From NCBI GenBank assembly GCA_024696825.1, contig JAILGL010000136.1, positions 1-57,891 on the forward strand: a stretch of DNA of 57,891 bases, written 5' to 3'. Numbering within the stretch: the first letter of the stretch is position 1; each line of letters opens with the position of its first letter. Of the stretch, positions 1-8,631 are shown in pieces. Origin of the DNA: Lachnospiraceae bacterium. Lineage in GTDB: Bacteria; Bacillota; Clostridia; Lachnospirales; Lachnospiraceae. The notes under the pieces are model-generated. The model did no database searches. It was given only the letters and a program-made list of their open reading frames with translations, and was not told the DNA's origin. The position numbers and the translations under genes were made by a program.

Positions 1-93
1 CAGGGCTTTTTGAGGCTTCAGGACTTGCTGATGCTTCCGGGCTTTTTGAAGCTTCAGGACTTGCTGAAGTTTCAGGACTTTTTGAGGCTTCAG
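1..93 (-). repeat. 18-nt tandem repeat coding a Ser-Pro-Glu-Ala-Ser linker
   Basis: At least five near-identical 18-nt units encode a hexapeptide of the type E-A-S-(K/A)-S-P. Lys and Ala alternate at the variable position. The array continues beyond the left edge, so its full length is unknown. Confidence 0.85.
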
Positions 94-1840
94 GTAAAGC
101 TCCACCCGTTGTCTCTATAATTTCTTCGGGTGCATCTTCATAGCTAACATTAATTTCATTTTCCTTTGCATAAGAATCTGCTACAGTGCCTTCACTAGTA
201 TATATTGTAAGCTCCTCACAAGCGTCAAATGCATATTCTCCTATGCTTGCTACATTTTCAGGAATTATTGCAGCTGTCATATAAGAGCATCCATAAAAAC
301 TCCATCTTCCTATGCTTGTAACTCCTGTTCCAATAGTAATTCTCGCTAAAGAATCACAACCATAAAAAGCATAATCACCTATACTTAATACACTATCAGG
401 AATAACAACTTCTCCCCAAATGTTCGAGCATCCGCAAAATGCATAGTCTCCTATGTTTTTAAGGTTCTTAGGTAATTCTAATGATATTATTTTATTAGAG
501 TTATAAAATGCTTTTTCTCCTATTTCTGTAACTGTATCCGCTATGGTAACATTGGTTATACCACAGTTATTTCCAAAAGCATTAGAACCTATGTAGGTTA
601 CACCCTCACCTATTTCAACAATTTTAATGTTATCTCCAAATCCATAAAAAGCAGAATCACTTACGTTTTCATAATCCTTCATGGCACCATTTCCTGAGAT
701 TTTAAGTGTTGAAGTTTCTATATCATACTCATAGGATAATGTGCCCTCTTTTGCCTCAAATTCTCCCTTTAAAAGATTATATTTTATATTATTATCAATA
801 GCATACTGATGACCTATAGTATCTGCATTTACATATAATACAAGATTATCACAGTCATCAAAAGCATATTTTCCTATATATTCCATATCATCAGGTAATA
901 CAAGTTTTTCTAGAATTGAACACTTCATAAATCCTTTGTCACCTATATATTTAAGAGAAGCTGTATTAATATTTTTTAATCTGGAGCAACCATAAAATGC
1001 ACTATTTCCAATCTTTGTAATATTATCTGCTCCTAAGGTATCCAAATACATGCATCCGGAAAAGGCTTCGTCAGGAATTTCTGTAATTGATTCCGACATA
1101 TTACATTGTTTCAATTCGAAACACATAGTAAAAGCACCTTCTCCCAGACTCACAACTGAATCATTTATAAGTATTGAATTAATTTTAGTAAAATTAGAAA
1201 ATGCATAGTCACCTATGTGGGTTATTCCTTCTTTAATACTAATATATTCAGCCTTATATTTCTTTATCATAAAGTCAGAGCTATCTCCAAATTTATAATC
1301 CTTCATAGCTCCCGTACCATAGAAAATCAGGCCTTCCCAATCTTCATTATATTCCCATACTACATTGGCACCGTCCGCACCACAAGTTCCACCTTCTACG
1401 TAAGTAATATTATTGTAATATGCATATTTCTGAATAAGTTCCAAGTCAGAAGGCCCTAAAAATTTAATCATGCTACAGCCTGTAAATGCATCTGAACCAA
1501 TTGATTCTACGGTATCAGAAAATATGGCAACTGTTACTACTGAAAATCCATAAAATGCACATTGACCAACAGCTGTTATACCTGACTCCATATATATAGT
1601 CTTTACTGTAGCCCTATATGTACGAAAATCAGAGGTATCAGTATCACTATAATCCTTTATAGCGCCTGTACCACTTATAGTAAGTACATCTGTCTCATCA
1701 TCATAAGTCCAGGTTACTGTTCCCTCTGTAACACCGCAGTCGCCTGTCGTTACCTCAGCTTTGGCATAGTCTGCCTTAAAGCCAATCATCATCACCGCCA
1801 ATAATAAAAGTATTGGCAAAGTCAAAATACTTCTTCTCAT
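1..1840 (-). CDS. Secreted BspA-like leucine-rich-repeat surface protein (3' part missing)
   Basis: The gene starts at 1840 after a strong AAAGGAGG box and stays open to the left edge, so its C-terminus lies outside. It begins with a signal peptide (MRRSILTLPILLLLAVMM, cleavage probably near AKAE). The body has repeated modules of the BspA/LRR_5 type: recurrent IGDYAFSGC-, SIGEYAFDGC- and VTSIGxxAFYGC-like segments. These are interleaved with three copies of a WxYDxxTxxLxIxGxGAMKDY motif (starts near residues 45, 160 and 385). Beyond about residue 580 it becomes a low-complexity Glu-Ala-Ser-Lys/Ala-Ser-Pro linker. Family members are surface or secreted binding proteins; the ligand cannot be told. 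The linker resembles that of the GH5 enzyme at the other end of the window, suggesting a shared export or anchoring style. No catalytic motif is visible. Confidence 0.85.
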   Translation of the reverse strand, partial: MRRSILTLPILLLLAVMMIGFKADYAKAEVTTGDCGVTEGTVTWTYDDETDVLTISGTGAIKDYSDTDTSDFRTYRATVKTIYMESGITAVGQCAFYGFSVVTVAIFSDTVESIGSDAFTGCSMIKFLGPSDLELIQKYAYYNNITYVEGGTCGADGANVVWEYNEDWEGLIFYGTGAMKDYKFGDSSDFMIKKYKAEYISIKEGITHIGDYAFSNFTKINSILINDSVVSLGEGAFTMCFELKQCNMSESITEIPDEAFSGCMYLDTLGADNITKIGNSAFYGCSRLKNINTASLKYIGDKGFMKCSILEKLVLPDDMEYIGKYAFDDCDNLVLYVNADTIGHQYAIDNNIKYNLLKGEFEAKEGTLSYEYDIETSTLKISGNGAMKDYENVSDSAFYGFGDNIKIVEIGEGVTYIGSNAFGNNCGITNVTIADTVTEIGEKAFYNSNKIISLELPKNLKNIGDYAFCGCSNIWGEVVIPDSVLSIGDYAFYGCDSLARITIGTGVTSIGRWSFYGCSYMTAAIIPENVASIGEYAFDACEELTIYTSEGTVADSYAKENEINVSYEDAPEEIIETTGGALPEASKSPETSASPEASKSPEASASPEASKSP

Positions 1841-1938
1841 CTGTCTCCTCCTTTGAGTGTTGAATATTATATCTGTTTTTAATTTGTTGCTATCCATTAT
1901 TAATATGCTATTTGTAAACTACGAAAACATTTTAAACC

Positions 1939-1967
1939 AATATAATTTTACCTTGTATATTAGTCAA
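1939..1967 (-). promoter_or_regulatory. Sigma-A type promoter for the LRR protein gene
   Basis: A TTGACT -35 box (1962-1967) and a TATATT -10 box (1939-1944) are separated by exactly 17 bp. They lie about 100 bp upstream of the LRR start codon. The assignment rests on consensus match and spacing only. Confidence 0.5.
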
Positions 1968-2019
1968 ATTCAAGTCAATATGTAAGGGGTAAATTTTGAC
2001 TTCTTTATGAGAAATCTTG

Positions 2020-2066
2020 AAAGTAAGCTAAATCATTGTTTTTTCTCGTTTTTAGCTTACTTTTTC
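2020..2066. terminator. Bidirectional hairpin, second of a tandem pair
   Basis: An inverted repeat pairs AAAGTAAGCTAAA with TTTAGCTTACTTT around a loop of about 20 nt, with A/T runs on both sides. It lies upstream of the LRR gene promoter and just beyond the terminator of the acyl-CoA synthetase gene. The stem has nearly the same sequence as its neighbour. Confidence 0.55.
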
Positions 2067-2080
2067 TTTAAAACAGCAAA

Positions 2081-2127
2081 AAAAAGTAAGCTTAAATCTT
2101 GATTTTTCTTGATTTAAGCTTACTTTT
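2081..2127 (-). terminator. Intrinsic terminator of the acyl-CoA synthetase gene
   Basis: A perfect 16-bp stem (AAAGTAAGCTTAAATC and its complement) with a 12-nt loop is followed on the minus strand by a run of seven T. It sits about 50 nt after the stop codon of the acyl-CoA synthetase. Confidence 0.8.
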
Positions 2128-2175
2128 CGCAAAATCAACTATTAAATTCAACTTGCAAATTCAACTCAAAAACCA

Positions 2176-3810
2176 TCACTCTTTATTCTCAAGCTCTACA
2201 AGTCTCTCTACGCCGTACATTTTACGAAGTACAGGCTTCTCGATTTTACCTGTGGCATTACGAGGAACGTCTGCGAAGATGATTTTCTTAGGTCTCTTGT
2301 ATCTTGGAAGGTCCATACAGAATTCATTGATTTCTTCTTCTGTACACTCCATGCCTTCCTTGATGGAGATGATTGCACCGGCAATCTCACCGAGACGCTT
2401 GTCTGGAAGTCCGATAACTGCTACGTCATGAATCTTGTCAAACTTACGTAAGAAATCTTCAATCTGAACCGGGTAGAGGTTCTCTCCACCTGATACGATA
2501 ACGTCTTTCTTTCTGTCTACCAGGAAGATGAAACCATCCTCGTCCTGCATAGCTACGTCACCAGTATAGAGCCAGTCGCCCTTTAATACTTCCTTGGTAG
2601 CTTCTTCATTCTTGTAATAGCAAGTCATAACGCCAGGCCCCTTTACACAAAGCTCACCAGGCTCGCCCTGCTTAACTAAATTATCATTCTCATCAACTAT
2701 CTTGCACTCCCAGCCATAGCCTGGAACACCGATAGCACCAACTTTATGAATATTTTCTACGCCAAGATGTACGCAACCTGGTCCGATAGACTCACTGAGA
2801 CCATAGTTGGTATCATAATCATGGTTAGGGAAATATTTCTTCCAACGCTTAATAAGTGAAGGTGGTACAGGCTGTGCACCTATATGCATAAGTCTCCACT
2901 GAGAAAGCTTGTAATCTTCTATCTTCATATCCCCGCGGTCAAGAGCATCTAAGATATCCTGAGCCCAAGGAACTAAAAGCCAAACGATGGTACAGCCTTC
3001 CTTAGATACTGCATCAAGTACGTATTCAGGACGGGTTCCCTTTAAGAGAACTGCCTTGGAACCTGACACAAGACTACCGAACCAATGCATTTTCGCACCT
3101 GTATGATAAAGAGGTGGAATACATAAAAATACATCGTCTCTTGAAGTGCTGTGATGCTTCTGCTCTACAAATGCTGAATGCATAAGACTCATGTGGTTAT
3201 GCAGAATTGCCTTAGGGAATCCTGTAGTACCTGATGAGAAATAAATAGCCGCATCATCATCATATGTTAAATGTACATTTGGAGCCTCACTTGAACAATC
3301 TGCAACAAGCTCTCTATAGCTTTCTGCGAAGGTTGGGCAAGTCTCTCCAACAAATATTAAAAGTCTGTTTTTGCTGATTTTGTCTACGATTGCTTCCACA
3401 CGACCGATAAATTCAGGGCCGAATAAGAAAACATCCACATCCGCAAGATCAGCACAATATAAAATTTCATCTGCTGAATAACGGAAGTTGAAAGGTACTG
3501 CAAGAGCACCACTTTTAAGAATACCAAAATATATTGGAAGCCATTCAAGGCAATTCATCATAAGAATAGCGACTTTGTCACCTTTTTTAACCCCACGGCT
3601 TATAAGCATATTAGCCATACGGTTAGCCTTCTCATCAAATACTCTCCAGCTAATTTCTCTTCTAAAAGGTCTGTCCTCAGTCTGCTGAATAAGGTCATAT
3701 TCCTTCCAGGATACCTTTCTGTTGTCCTTCTCATCAGGATTAAGCTCTACTAAAGCTATCTCATCCCCATATAATTTTCTGTTTCTTTCAAGATAATCTA
3801 CTATAGGCAT
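2176..3810 (-). CDS. AMP-forming acyl-CoA synthetase (fatty-acid/carboxylate CoA ligase family)
   Basis: This 544-residue adenylate-forming enzyme activates a carboxylic acid with ATP and transfers the acyl-AMP to CoA. Family motifs are all present: the P-loop-like YFSSGTTGFPKA near residue 190, YGLSE near 335, YTGDVAMQDEDGFIFLVDR near 410, and the C-terminal catalytic lysine in PRNATGKIEKP near 520. The start is placed at MPIVDY, preceded by AGGAAAGAGGAAAG; the frame stays open 26 codons further upstream but has no ribosome site there. Residues 35-60 hold a short duplication-like segment around EISWRVFD and KVSWKEYD. It is monocistronic, divergent from trpB and ended by a strong terminator. 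Substrate class (medium/long-chain or aromatic acid) cannot be told from sequence. Confidence 0.85.
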   Translation of the reverse strand: MPIVDYLERNRKLYGDEIALVELNPDEKDNRKVSWKEYDLIQQTEDRPFRREISWRVFDEKANRMANMLISRGVKKGDKVAILMMNCLEWLPIYFGILKSGALAVPFNFRYSADEILYCADLADVDVFLFGPEFIGRVEAIVDKISKNRLLIFVGETCPTFAESYRELVADCSSEAPNVHLTYDDDAAIYFSSGTTGFPKAILHNHMSLMHSAFVEQKHHSTSRDDVFLCIPPLYHTGAKMHWFGSLVSGSKAVLLKGTRPEYVLDAVSKEGCTIVWLLVPWAQDILDALDRGDMKIEDYKLSQWRLMHIGAQPVPPSLIKRWKKYFPNHDYDTNYGLSESIGPGCVHLGVENIHKVGAIGVPGYGWECKIVDENDNLVKQGEPGELCVKGPGVMTCYYKNEEATKEVLKGDWLYTGDVAMQDEDGFIFLVDRKKDVIVSGGENLYPVQIEDFLRKFDKIHDVAVIGLPDKRLGEIAGAIISIKEGMECTEEEINEFCMDLPRYKRPKKIIFADVPRNATGKIEKPVLRKMYGVERLVELENKE

Positions 3811-3940
3811 TTGTCTTTCCTCTTTCCTTACTTTTGTATTCTTATGAGCATCTCTTAAACCCCATTTGTTCGGAGAATTATAAAGCATAGCCTCTGATAA
3901 ACTTTTATTTTAAGGCTTTTTTTGCTAAATCACTCAAAAA

Positions 3941-4054
3941 AATACGTACGCATTACATTTTAACACATTACTAAAGTATAAACAACTTGAAAATTATTCT
4001 TTATAAAATTAATGAAATATGGTAAAATCACAAAGTGTGCGTATTCCTACGTAC
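3941..4054. promoter_or_regulatory. Paired TACGTA/TGCGTA inverted elements between divergent genes
   Basis: TACGTACGCA (3943-3952) is mirrored about 85 bp away by TGCGTATTCCTACGTA (4038-4053). The stretch between is AT-rich and should hold the divergent promoters of the acyl-CoA synthetase and trpB genes. The two sites could be operators for a dimeric regulator, but none is identified. No promoter boxes are convincing here. Confidence 0.3.
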
Positions 4055-4094
4055 AAATCATATAATTGTTTAAATGTTTTTTGGAGGTTTAATA

Positions 4095-5468
4095 ATGGAA
4101 AAGAAAATACCTTATAAGATTTATCTTGAAGAAAATGAGATGCCTGACAAGTGGTACAACGTGCGTGCTGACATGAAGAAGAAGCCGGCTAAAATCCTTA
4201 ATCCTGGGACATTACAGCCTGTTACCAAGGAAGAGCTTTCAGGTATATTTTGTGAGGAGCTTGCAGCTCAGGAGTTAGATGATACAACACCTTATTTTGA
4301 AATTCCTGAAGATATTAGAAATTTCTATAAAATGTATCGTCCTTCACCACTTGTAAGAGCTTATTGTCTTGAGGAAAAGCTTCAGACACCTGCTCACATT
4401 TATTATAAATTCGAGGGTAATAATACATCAGGAAGTCACAAGCTTAACTCAGCCATCGCTCAGGCTTATTATGCTAAGAAGCAGGGCCTTAAGGGTGTTA
4501 CTACAGAGACCGGTGCAGGACAGTGGGGAACTGCACTTTCAATGGCTTGTTCTTACTTTGATTTGGATTGCCAGGTATACATGGTTAAGGTTTCTTATGA
4601 ACAGAAGCCATTTAGACGTGAGGTTATGCGTACCTATGGTGCATCAGTTACACCTTCACCTTCCATGAATACTGAGGTTGGTAAAAAGATAAATGCAGAA
4701 TTTCCTGGAACTACAGGAAGTCTTGGATGCGCTATTTCAGAGGCTGTTGAGGCTGCTACAACTCAGGAGGGTTACAGATACGTGCTTGGTTCTGTACTTT
4801 CTCAGGTACTCCTTCATCAGTCAGTAATCGGACTTGAGACTAAGAGCGCTCTTGATAAATATGGCATTAAGGCTGATACAATTATCGGCTGTGCAGGTGG
4901 TGGTTCAAACCTTGGCGGACTTATCTCTCCATTTGCAGGTGAGATGCTTAGAGGTGAGGCTGACTATGAAATTATCGCAGTTGAGCCTGCTTCATGTCCT
5001 TCCCTTACAAGAGGTGTTTATGCTTATGATTTCTGCGACACCGGTAAGGTTTGTCCTCTCGCTAAAATGTACACTCTTGGAAGTGGATTTATCCCATCAG
5101 CTAACCATGCAGGTGGCTTAAGATATCATGGAATGAGTAGTGTAGTTTCTGAGCTTTATGACCAGGGACTTATTACTGCAAGAACTGTTGAGCAGACAAA
5201 TGTATTTGAAGCTGCAAGAGATTTCGCAAGAATCGAAGGTATCCTTCCTGCTCCAGAATCAAGCCATGCTATAAGAGTTGCTATCGATGAAGCTCTTAAA
5301 TGTAAAGAAACCGGTGAGGCTAAAAACATCGTATTTGGTCTTACAGGTACAGGATATTTTGATATGGTTGCATACCAGAAATTCAACGATGGAGAAATGA
5401 GTGATTACATCCCAACAGATGAAGATTTACAGAAGTCAATCGCTAATCTTCCTAAGGTTGAATTATAA
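4095..5468 (+). CDS. trpB: TrpB2-type tryptophan synthase beta chain (orphan)
   Basis: This 457-residue PLP enzyme condenses indole with L-serine to give tryptophan. The N-terminal extension (MPDKWYNVRADMKKKPAKIL) and the overall length fit the TrpB2 branch, which usually lacks the TrpA-interaction surface of TrpB1. The PLP lysine lies in GSHKLNSA near residue 113, and the phosphate-binding glycine run is GCAGGGSNLGG near residue 266. The start was chosen because GGAGG ends 7 nt before this ATG; an in-frame ATG 21 nt upstream would place that box inside the coding region. There is no trpA and no other trp gene nearby, so it probably salvages free indole or acts outside a classical trp operon. 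Confidence 0.9.
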   Translation: MEKKIPYKIYLEENEMPDKWYNVRADMKKKPAKILNPGTLQPVTKEELSGIFCEELAAQELDDTTPYFEIPEDIRNFYKMYRPSPLVRAYCLEEKLQTPAHIYYKFEGNNTSGSHKLNSAIAQAYYAKKQGLKGVTTETGAGQWGTALSMACSYFDLDCQVYMVKVSYEQKPFRREVMRTYGASVTPSPSMNTEVGKKINAEFPGTTGSLGCAISEAVEAATTQEGYRYVLGSVLSQVLLHQSVIGLETKSALDKYGIKADTIIGCAGGGSNLGGLISPFAGEMLRGEADYEIIAVEPASCPSLTRGVYAYDFCDTGKVCPLAKMYTLGSGFIPSANHAGGLRYHGMSSVVSELYDQGLITARTVEQTNVFEAARDFARIEGILPAPESSHAIRVAIDEALKCKETGEAKNIVFGLTGTGYFDMVAYQKFNDGEMSDYIPTDEDLQKSIANLPKVEL

Positions 5469-5581
5469 TAAATACGCCTGGTAAATAGGTTAAGATATAA
5501 AAGTTAAAATATAATAGTTAAAGCAGGTAAAATTAATTATAATCAAGATTCAGGAAATGTTAGAAATAACGGAGGGAAAGA

Positions 5582-6682
5582 ATGTCTGAGAGAAAAAGAC
5601 TGGATTATGTGGATGCCGCCAAGGGCTTAAGTATAATCATGATAATGATGGGACATATAACATCTTATTACAATCCGCTTGATCAATGGATGTCCTCATT
5701 TAAGGTGTCTGTATTTTATGTGATTTCCGGCTTTTTAATGTGCTATACGGGATCTGTAAAAAACAGAACCTTTAAGGAATTTATCAAAAAGCTGTTTATG
5801 AATATATGTGTGCCATACATTTGGTTCTGCGTACTTGGCCTTCTTTTCAAAATTGTTATTAATCTTTTGAGACATAAGTCTATAGCGGCTGTTATATCAG
5901 TTGTTAGAGTTTATGCAATTCACTCTGTTTGTCTTAAGGGAATTAATTCAATGTGGTTTATTCCGACGCTTATAATCGGTGAAATTGTATTTTACATTTT
6001 GCTTAGAACTAATTGGTTTGTATGGATTCTTTATGGAATTATCGGACCATTTTCAATAACTATTTTTTCTGTTTTATATAATAAGTTTGAGGCTATTCCG
6101 GATAAGCACAGCGTGAAATATCTCGGTGGCACAGACCTTATGAGTGCCCTTGGAAAGGGCTTTATGGCCGCCTGGTTTATAGGGGCCGGTTACCTTATCT
6201 ATGTGATTTATAAAAAGCTTGAAAATAAATATATAAAGCTAATACTTGGTATTATTTTCTCCGTTTCAAATTATTTTATATCTTATATAAATCCACATGT
6301 GGATATAAATCTTTTGAAGGAAGGAGACAGGCCTTATCTTTTCTATGTTACAGGAATTGTCGGTTCTATCGGAGCCATAATGATACTTGATTTTATTTCA
6401 AGTTTTGTAAAGCTTACCTTCTTAGATTACTGGGGTAAGAACAGTCTCATAGTAATGTGTACCCATACAGTATTGGCTTACAAGGCTATAGCCTATGAAG
6501 GCTGGCGATGGATGGCTCATTTTAAAGAGGCTAATTCAGCAGAATATATACTGCATTGCTTTATAGTGCTGGCTCTTTTAATGCTTATGCAATATACAGT
6601 TATCCATATTATTAATAACTATCTGCCATTCCTAATTGGTCGCAAGAAACCAAAAAAGGCAGTGGCTACACCTGTAGCCTGA
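5582..6682 (+). CDS. Acyltransferase family 3 integral membrane protein
   Basis: The 366-residue protein opens with the acyltransferase-3 signature RLDYVDAAKGLSIIMIMMGH near residues 6-25, which includes the conserved histidine, followed by about ten hydrophobic segments to residue 355. Members move acyl groups (often acetyl) across the membrane onto extracytoplasmic sugars or lipids. A clean GGAGGGAAAG ribosome site precedes the start. It follows trpB by about 110 bp with no visible terminator between, so read-through is possible. The last residues are basic. The acceptor is unknown; capsule, wall polysaccharide or lipid modification are all possible. Confidence 0.8.
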   Translation: MSERKRLDYVDAAKGLSIIMIMMGHITSYYNPLDQWMSSFKVSVFYVISGFLMCYTGSVKNRTFKEFIKKLFMNICVPYIWFCVLGLLFKIVINLLRHKSIAAVISVVRVYAIHSVCLKGINSMWFIPTLIIGEIVFYILLRTNWFVWILYGIIGPFSITIFSVLYNKFEAIPDKHSVKYLGGTDLMSALGKGFMAAWFIGAGYLIYVIYKKLENKYIKLILGIIFSVSNYFISYINPHVDINLLKEGDRPYLFYVTGIVGSIGAIMILDFISSFVKLTFLDYWGKNSLIVMCTHTVLAYKAIAYEGWRWMAHFKEANSAEYILHCFIVLALLMLMQYTVIHIINNYLPFLIGRKKPKKAVATPVA

Positions 6683-6733
6683 CAGTAATTAAACTTTAAA
6701 AACTAAAAAATTAAATATAATTATAAAACTAAA

Positions 6734-6772
6734 AATAAGCCTTAATAATCACCACGATTATTAAGGCTTATT
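6734..6772. terminator. Bidirectional terminator between converging transcripts
   Basis: A perfect 17-bp stem (AATAAGCCTTAATAATC and its complement) has a 5-nt loop. It overlaps the last bases of the ANTAR gene on the minus strand and follows the acyltransferase gene on the plus strand, so it can end both transcripts. Confidence 0.85.
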
Positions 6773-7349
6773 CTAAGTCATCTATTATTCTTTCGGCTAT
6801 CCTTCGTCGGGACAGGCCTTTATCCATGGCTCGTTTTCCTATGAGCCTGTGTGCATCATCCTCTGTCATATGCTTTTTCTCAACTAAGAGAAGCTTAGCT
6901 TTGCTGACGATTCTAAGTTCTTCCATTTTTTCCTTCACATTTATCACATTTTGCTGCAGCTTATGAATCTTATTCTGATAGGCTGTAAGAAAACGGATTG
7001 CTTTATCTATATAATCTAGCTGTGAGGTACTTGTAAGAACCATTATTCCATAATCTGTCAGACGTTCTAAAACATCTCCATATAATTCCTTTGGTGTTAC
7101 CACGAGAACTGAGGCACTGCTGTTTTCCACAACGTCCAGTGCAAAGTCTTCTCCGGTTTCATCCGAGAGGGGCATATTGACTACTACCAAATCATAGTAT
7201 TTTTCAAGGATACACCTTCTTGACATCGCTACATTTTTTACGATGTCAATGGTGATAAAATCCTTTAATGATTTCTTTACTGTCGCATTAAATCTGTCTG
7301 AGGTCGATACAATCAAAATGGAATGATATATATTTTTACTTTTATGCAT
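6768..7349 (-). CDS. ANTAR-domain RNA-binding antiterminator with degenerate receiver (NitR/EutV-like)
   Basis: The protein has 193 residues. Residues 8-118 have a receiver-like fold: ILIVSTSD, then YDLVVVNMP, then SVLVVTP. The phospho-acceptor Asp is Asn58, the acidic pair is reduced to one Asp, and the conserved Lys near residue 107 is absent, so phosphorylation is unlikely. A coiled-coil linker (residues 118-145) leads into an ANTAR domain (residues 140-193) with the family landmarks SKAKLLLVEKKHMTEDDAHRLIGKRAMD. ANTAR domains bind paired hexaloop RNA hairpins and prevent intrinsic termination; in clostridia one (NitR) is encoded beside glnA. The gene follows the glnA-like gene by 15 bp with an AAGGAGG site. 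Candidate targets are the gltB and glnN leaders in this window. Confidence 0.88.
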   Translation of the reverse strand: MHKSKNIYHSILIVSTSDRFNATVKKSLKDFITIDIVKNVAMSRRCILEKYYDLVVVNMPLSDETGEDFALDVVENSSASVLVVTPKELYGDVLERLTDYGIMVLTSTSQLDYIDKAIRFLTAYQNKIHKLQQNVINVKEKMEELRIVSKAKLLLVEKKHMTEDDAHRLIGKRAMDKGLSRRRIAERIIDDLE

Positions 7350-7364
7350 TTCGACCTCCTTTTC

Positions 7365-8540
7365 TTAATGCTTGGTATACTGACAAATAATCTCCTCTGG
7401 AATTATATTTTTTACGAACTCGCTGTCCTTTGCAATCTTTCCGGCTTCTTTTTTAGAACTAGGAAGCATTGCGCCCTCTTCACTCATTTCCTCAGGTAAA
7501 TCCATTTTATTCTGAACACCATGAATTCCTGCATATATAAGAAGTGTATATACAAGATAAGGATTAGAGGAAGCATCAGGTGAACGAAGCTCTGCACGCG
7601 TTTTATTCTTATAGGTCTCGATATACATAAGCTCTGATTCACTTCTTCCGGACCATTTTACACTGTCTGGTGCTGTATTGTTACCAAGTCTTGAATAGGA
7701 TTCGTCAGTAGGATTTAAGAACAAGGTTATATCTCTAATCTTGTCTATAATACCTGCTGCTGCATATTTCACCAAATCATTTTCATTCTCATCCACTGCA
7801 TAGATATTAATGTGATATCCATTTCCAGGACTTTCCGGAAGTGGCATAGGTGAAAAATCTGCTACAAGACCGTATCTGTCTGCAATTGTATTTACAACCA
7901 TTTTAAAGGTTGTCATCTGGTCAGCCGCCTTAAGTGGCTTTCCATAATGGAAATCAATCTCATTCTGACCGGGACCACTTTCGTGATGTGACCTTTCAGG
8001 CACAAGACCCATTCTCTCTATGGTGAGGATAATCTCACGTCTCACATTCTCACAACGATCAAGAGGAGCTATATCCATATATCCTGCATTGTCATAAGGA
8101 GTCTTGGTTGGATTACCATTCTCATCCTTTAAGAAAAGATAAAATTCCATCTCAGAGCCAAAACGGAACTCCACGCCTGCCTGCTTTGCGTCCTCCATGG
8201 CCTTCTTAAGCATGGCTCTTGAATCTGACATATATTCCTCTCCGTCCGGTGTATACACATCACAGAACATACGAAGAACTCTTCCACTGTCAGGTCTCCA
8301 TGGGAGAATTGCAAGGGTTGAAGAATCCGGTCTAAGATAAAGTGTTGAATATGGACAATTACTGAAGCCCGCAATCTCCTTAGGATTAATGGCTATACCA
8401 TCTTCAAATGCTTTTTTTATCTCACTTTGTAAAACAGAAATATTTTTCTGCACTCCAAATGCATCGCAAAATGCAAGTCTTATAAATTTTACATCCTCTT
8501 CCTCAATGAATTTGAGAACTTCATCAAATGTATATTTCAT
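7365..8540 (-). CDS. Short glutamine synthetase type I family protein (GlnA-like), divergent ammonia site
   Basis: The protein has 391 residues, shorter than usual GSI (about 440-470). Conserved pieces are GSEMEFYLF (metal-binding Glu), ESGPGQNEIDF, GNGYH (first His kept), the ELRSPDASSNPYL segment and a C-terminal DLPEE. The loop that in GSI reads FDGSSI, with the ammonia-binding Asp50 and Ser53, is INPKEI here, and the second His of the usual MHxH is Asn. There is no adenylylation-type NLYD motif. The fold and nucleotide/glutamate sites look intact, but classic ammonia chemistry is doubtful; another amine substrate or a sensing role is possible. It is co-transcribed with the ANTAR gene and lies 91 bp after carB. 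Confidence 0.8.
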   Translation of the reverse strand: MKYTFDEVLKFIEEEDVKFIRLAFCDAFGVQKNISVLQSEIKKAFEDGIAINPKEIAGFSNCPYSTLYLRPDSSTLAILPWRPDSGRVLRMFCDVYTPDGEEYMSDSRAMLKKAMEDAKQAGVEFRFGSEMEFYLFLKDENGNPTKTPYDNAGYMDIAPLDRCENVRREIILTIERMGLVPERSHHESGPGQNEIDFHYGKPLKAADQMTTFKMVVNTIADRYGLVADFSPMPLPESPGNGYHINIYAVDENENDLVKYAAAGIIDKIRDITLFLNPTDESYSRLGNNTAPDSVKWSGRSESELMYIETYKNKTRAELRSPDASSNPYLVYTLLIYAGIHGVQNKMDLPEEMSEEGAMLPSSKKEAGKIAKDSEFVKNIIPEEIICQYTKH

Positions 8541-8560
8541 AATTTACATCCTTTCATTGT

Positions 8561-8590
8561 CACATACTGGTTACTGTAAACTACTGTCAA
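8561..8590 (-). promoter_or_regulatory. Possible promoter for the glnA-like/ANTAR pair
   Basis: TTGACA (8585-8590) and TATGTG (8561-8566) are spaced 18 bp apart in the gap after carB. The -35 box is perfect and the -10 box is weak. It would allow expression of the two regulatory genes apart from the upstream biosynthetic genes. Confidence 0.4.
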
Positions 8591-8631
8591 AAAACTAATA
8601 TTTTCATACAAATTTATTCTAAACAAAAGCG

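Noticed and set aside
1217-1459. 80-aa plus-strand frame inside the LRR gene
   Set aside because: Antisense shadow of the signal-peptide-bearing LRR protein, without ribosome site.
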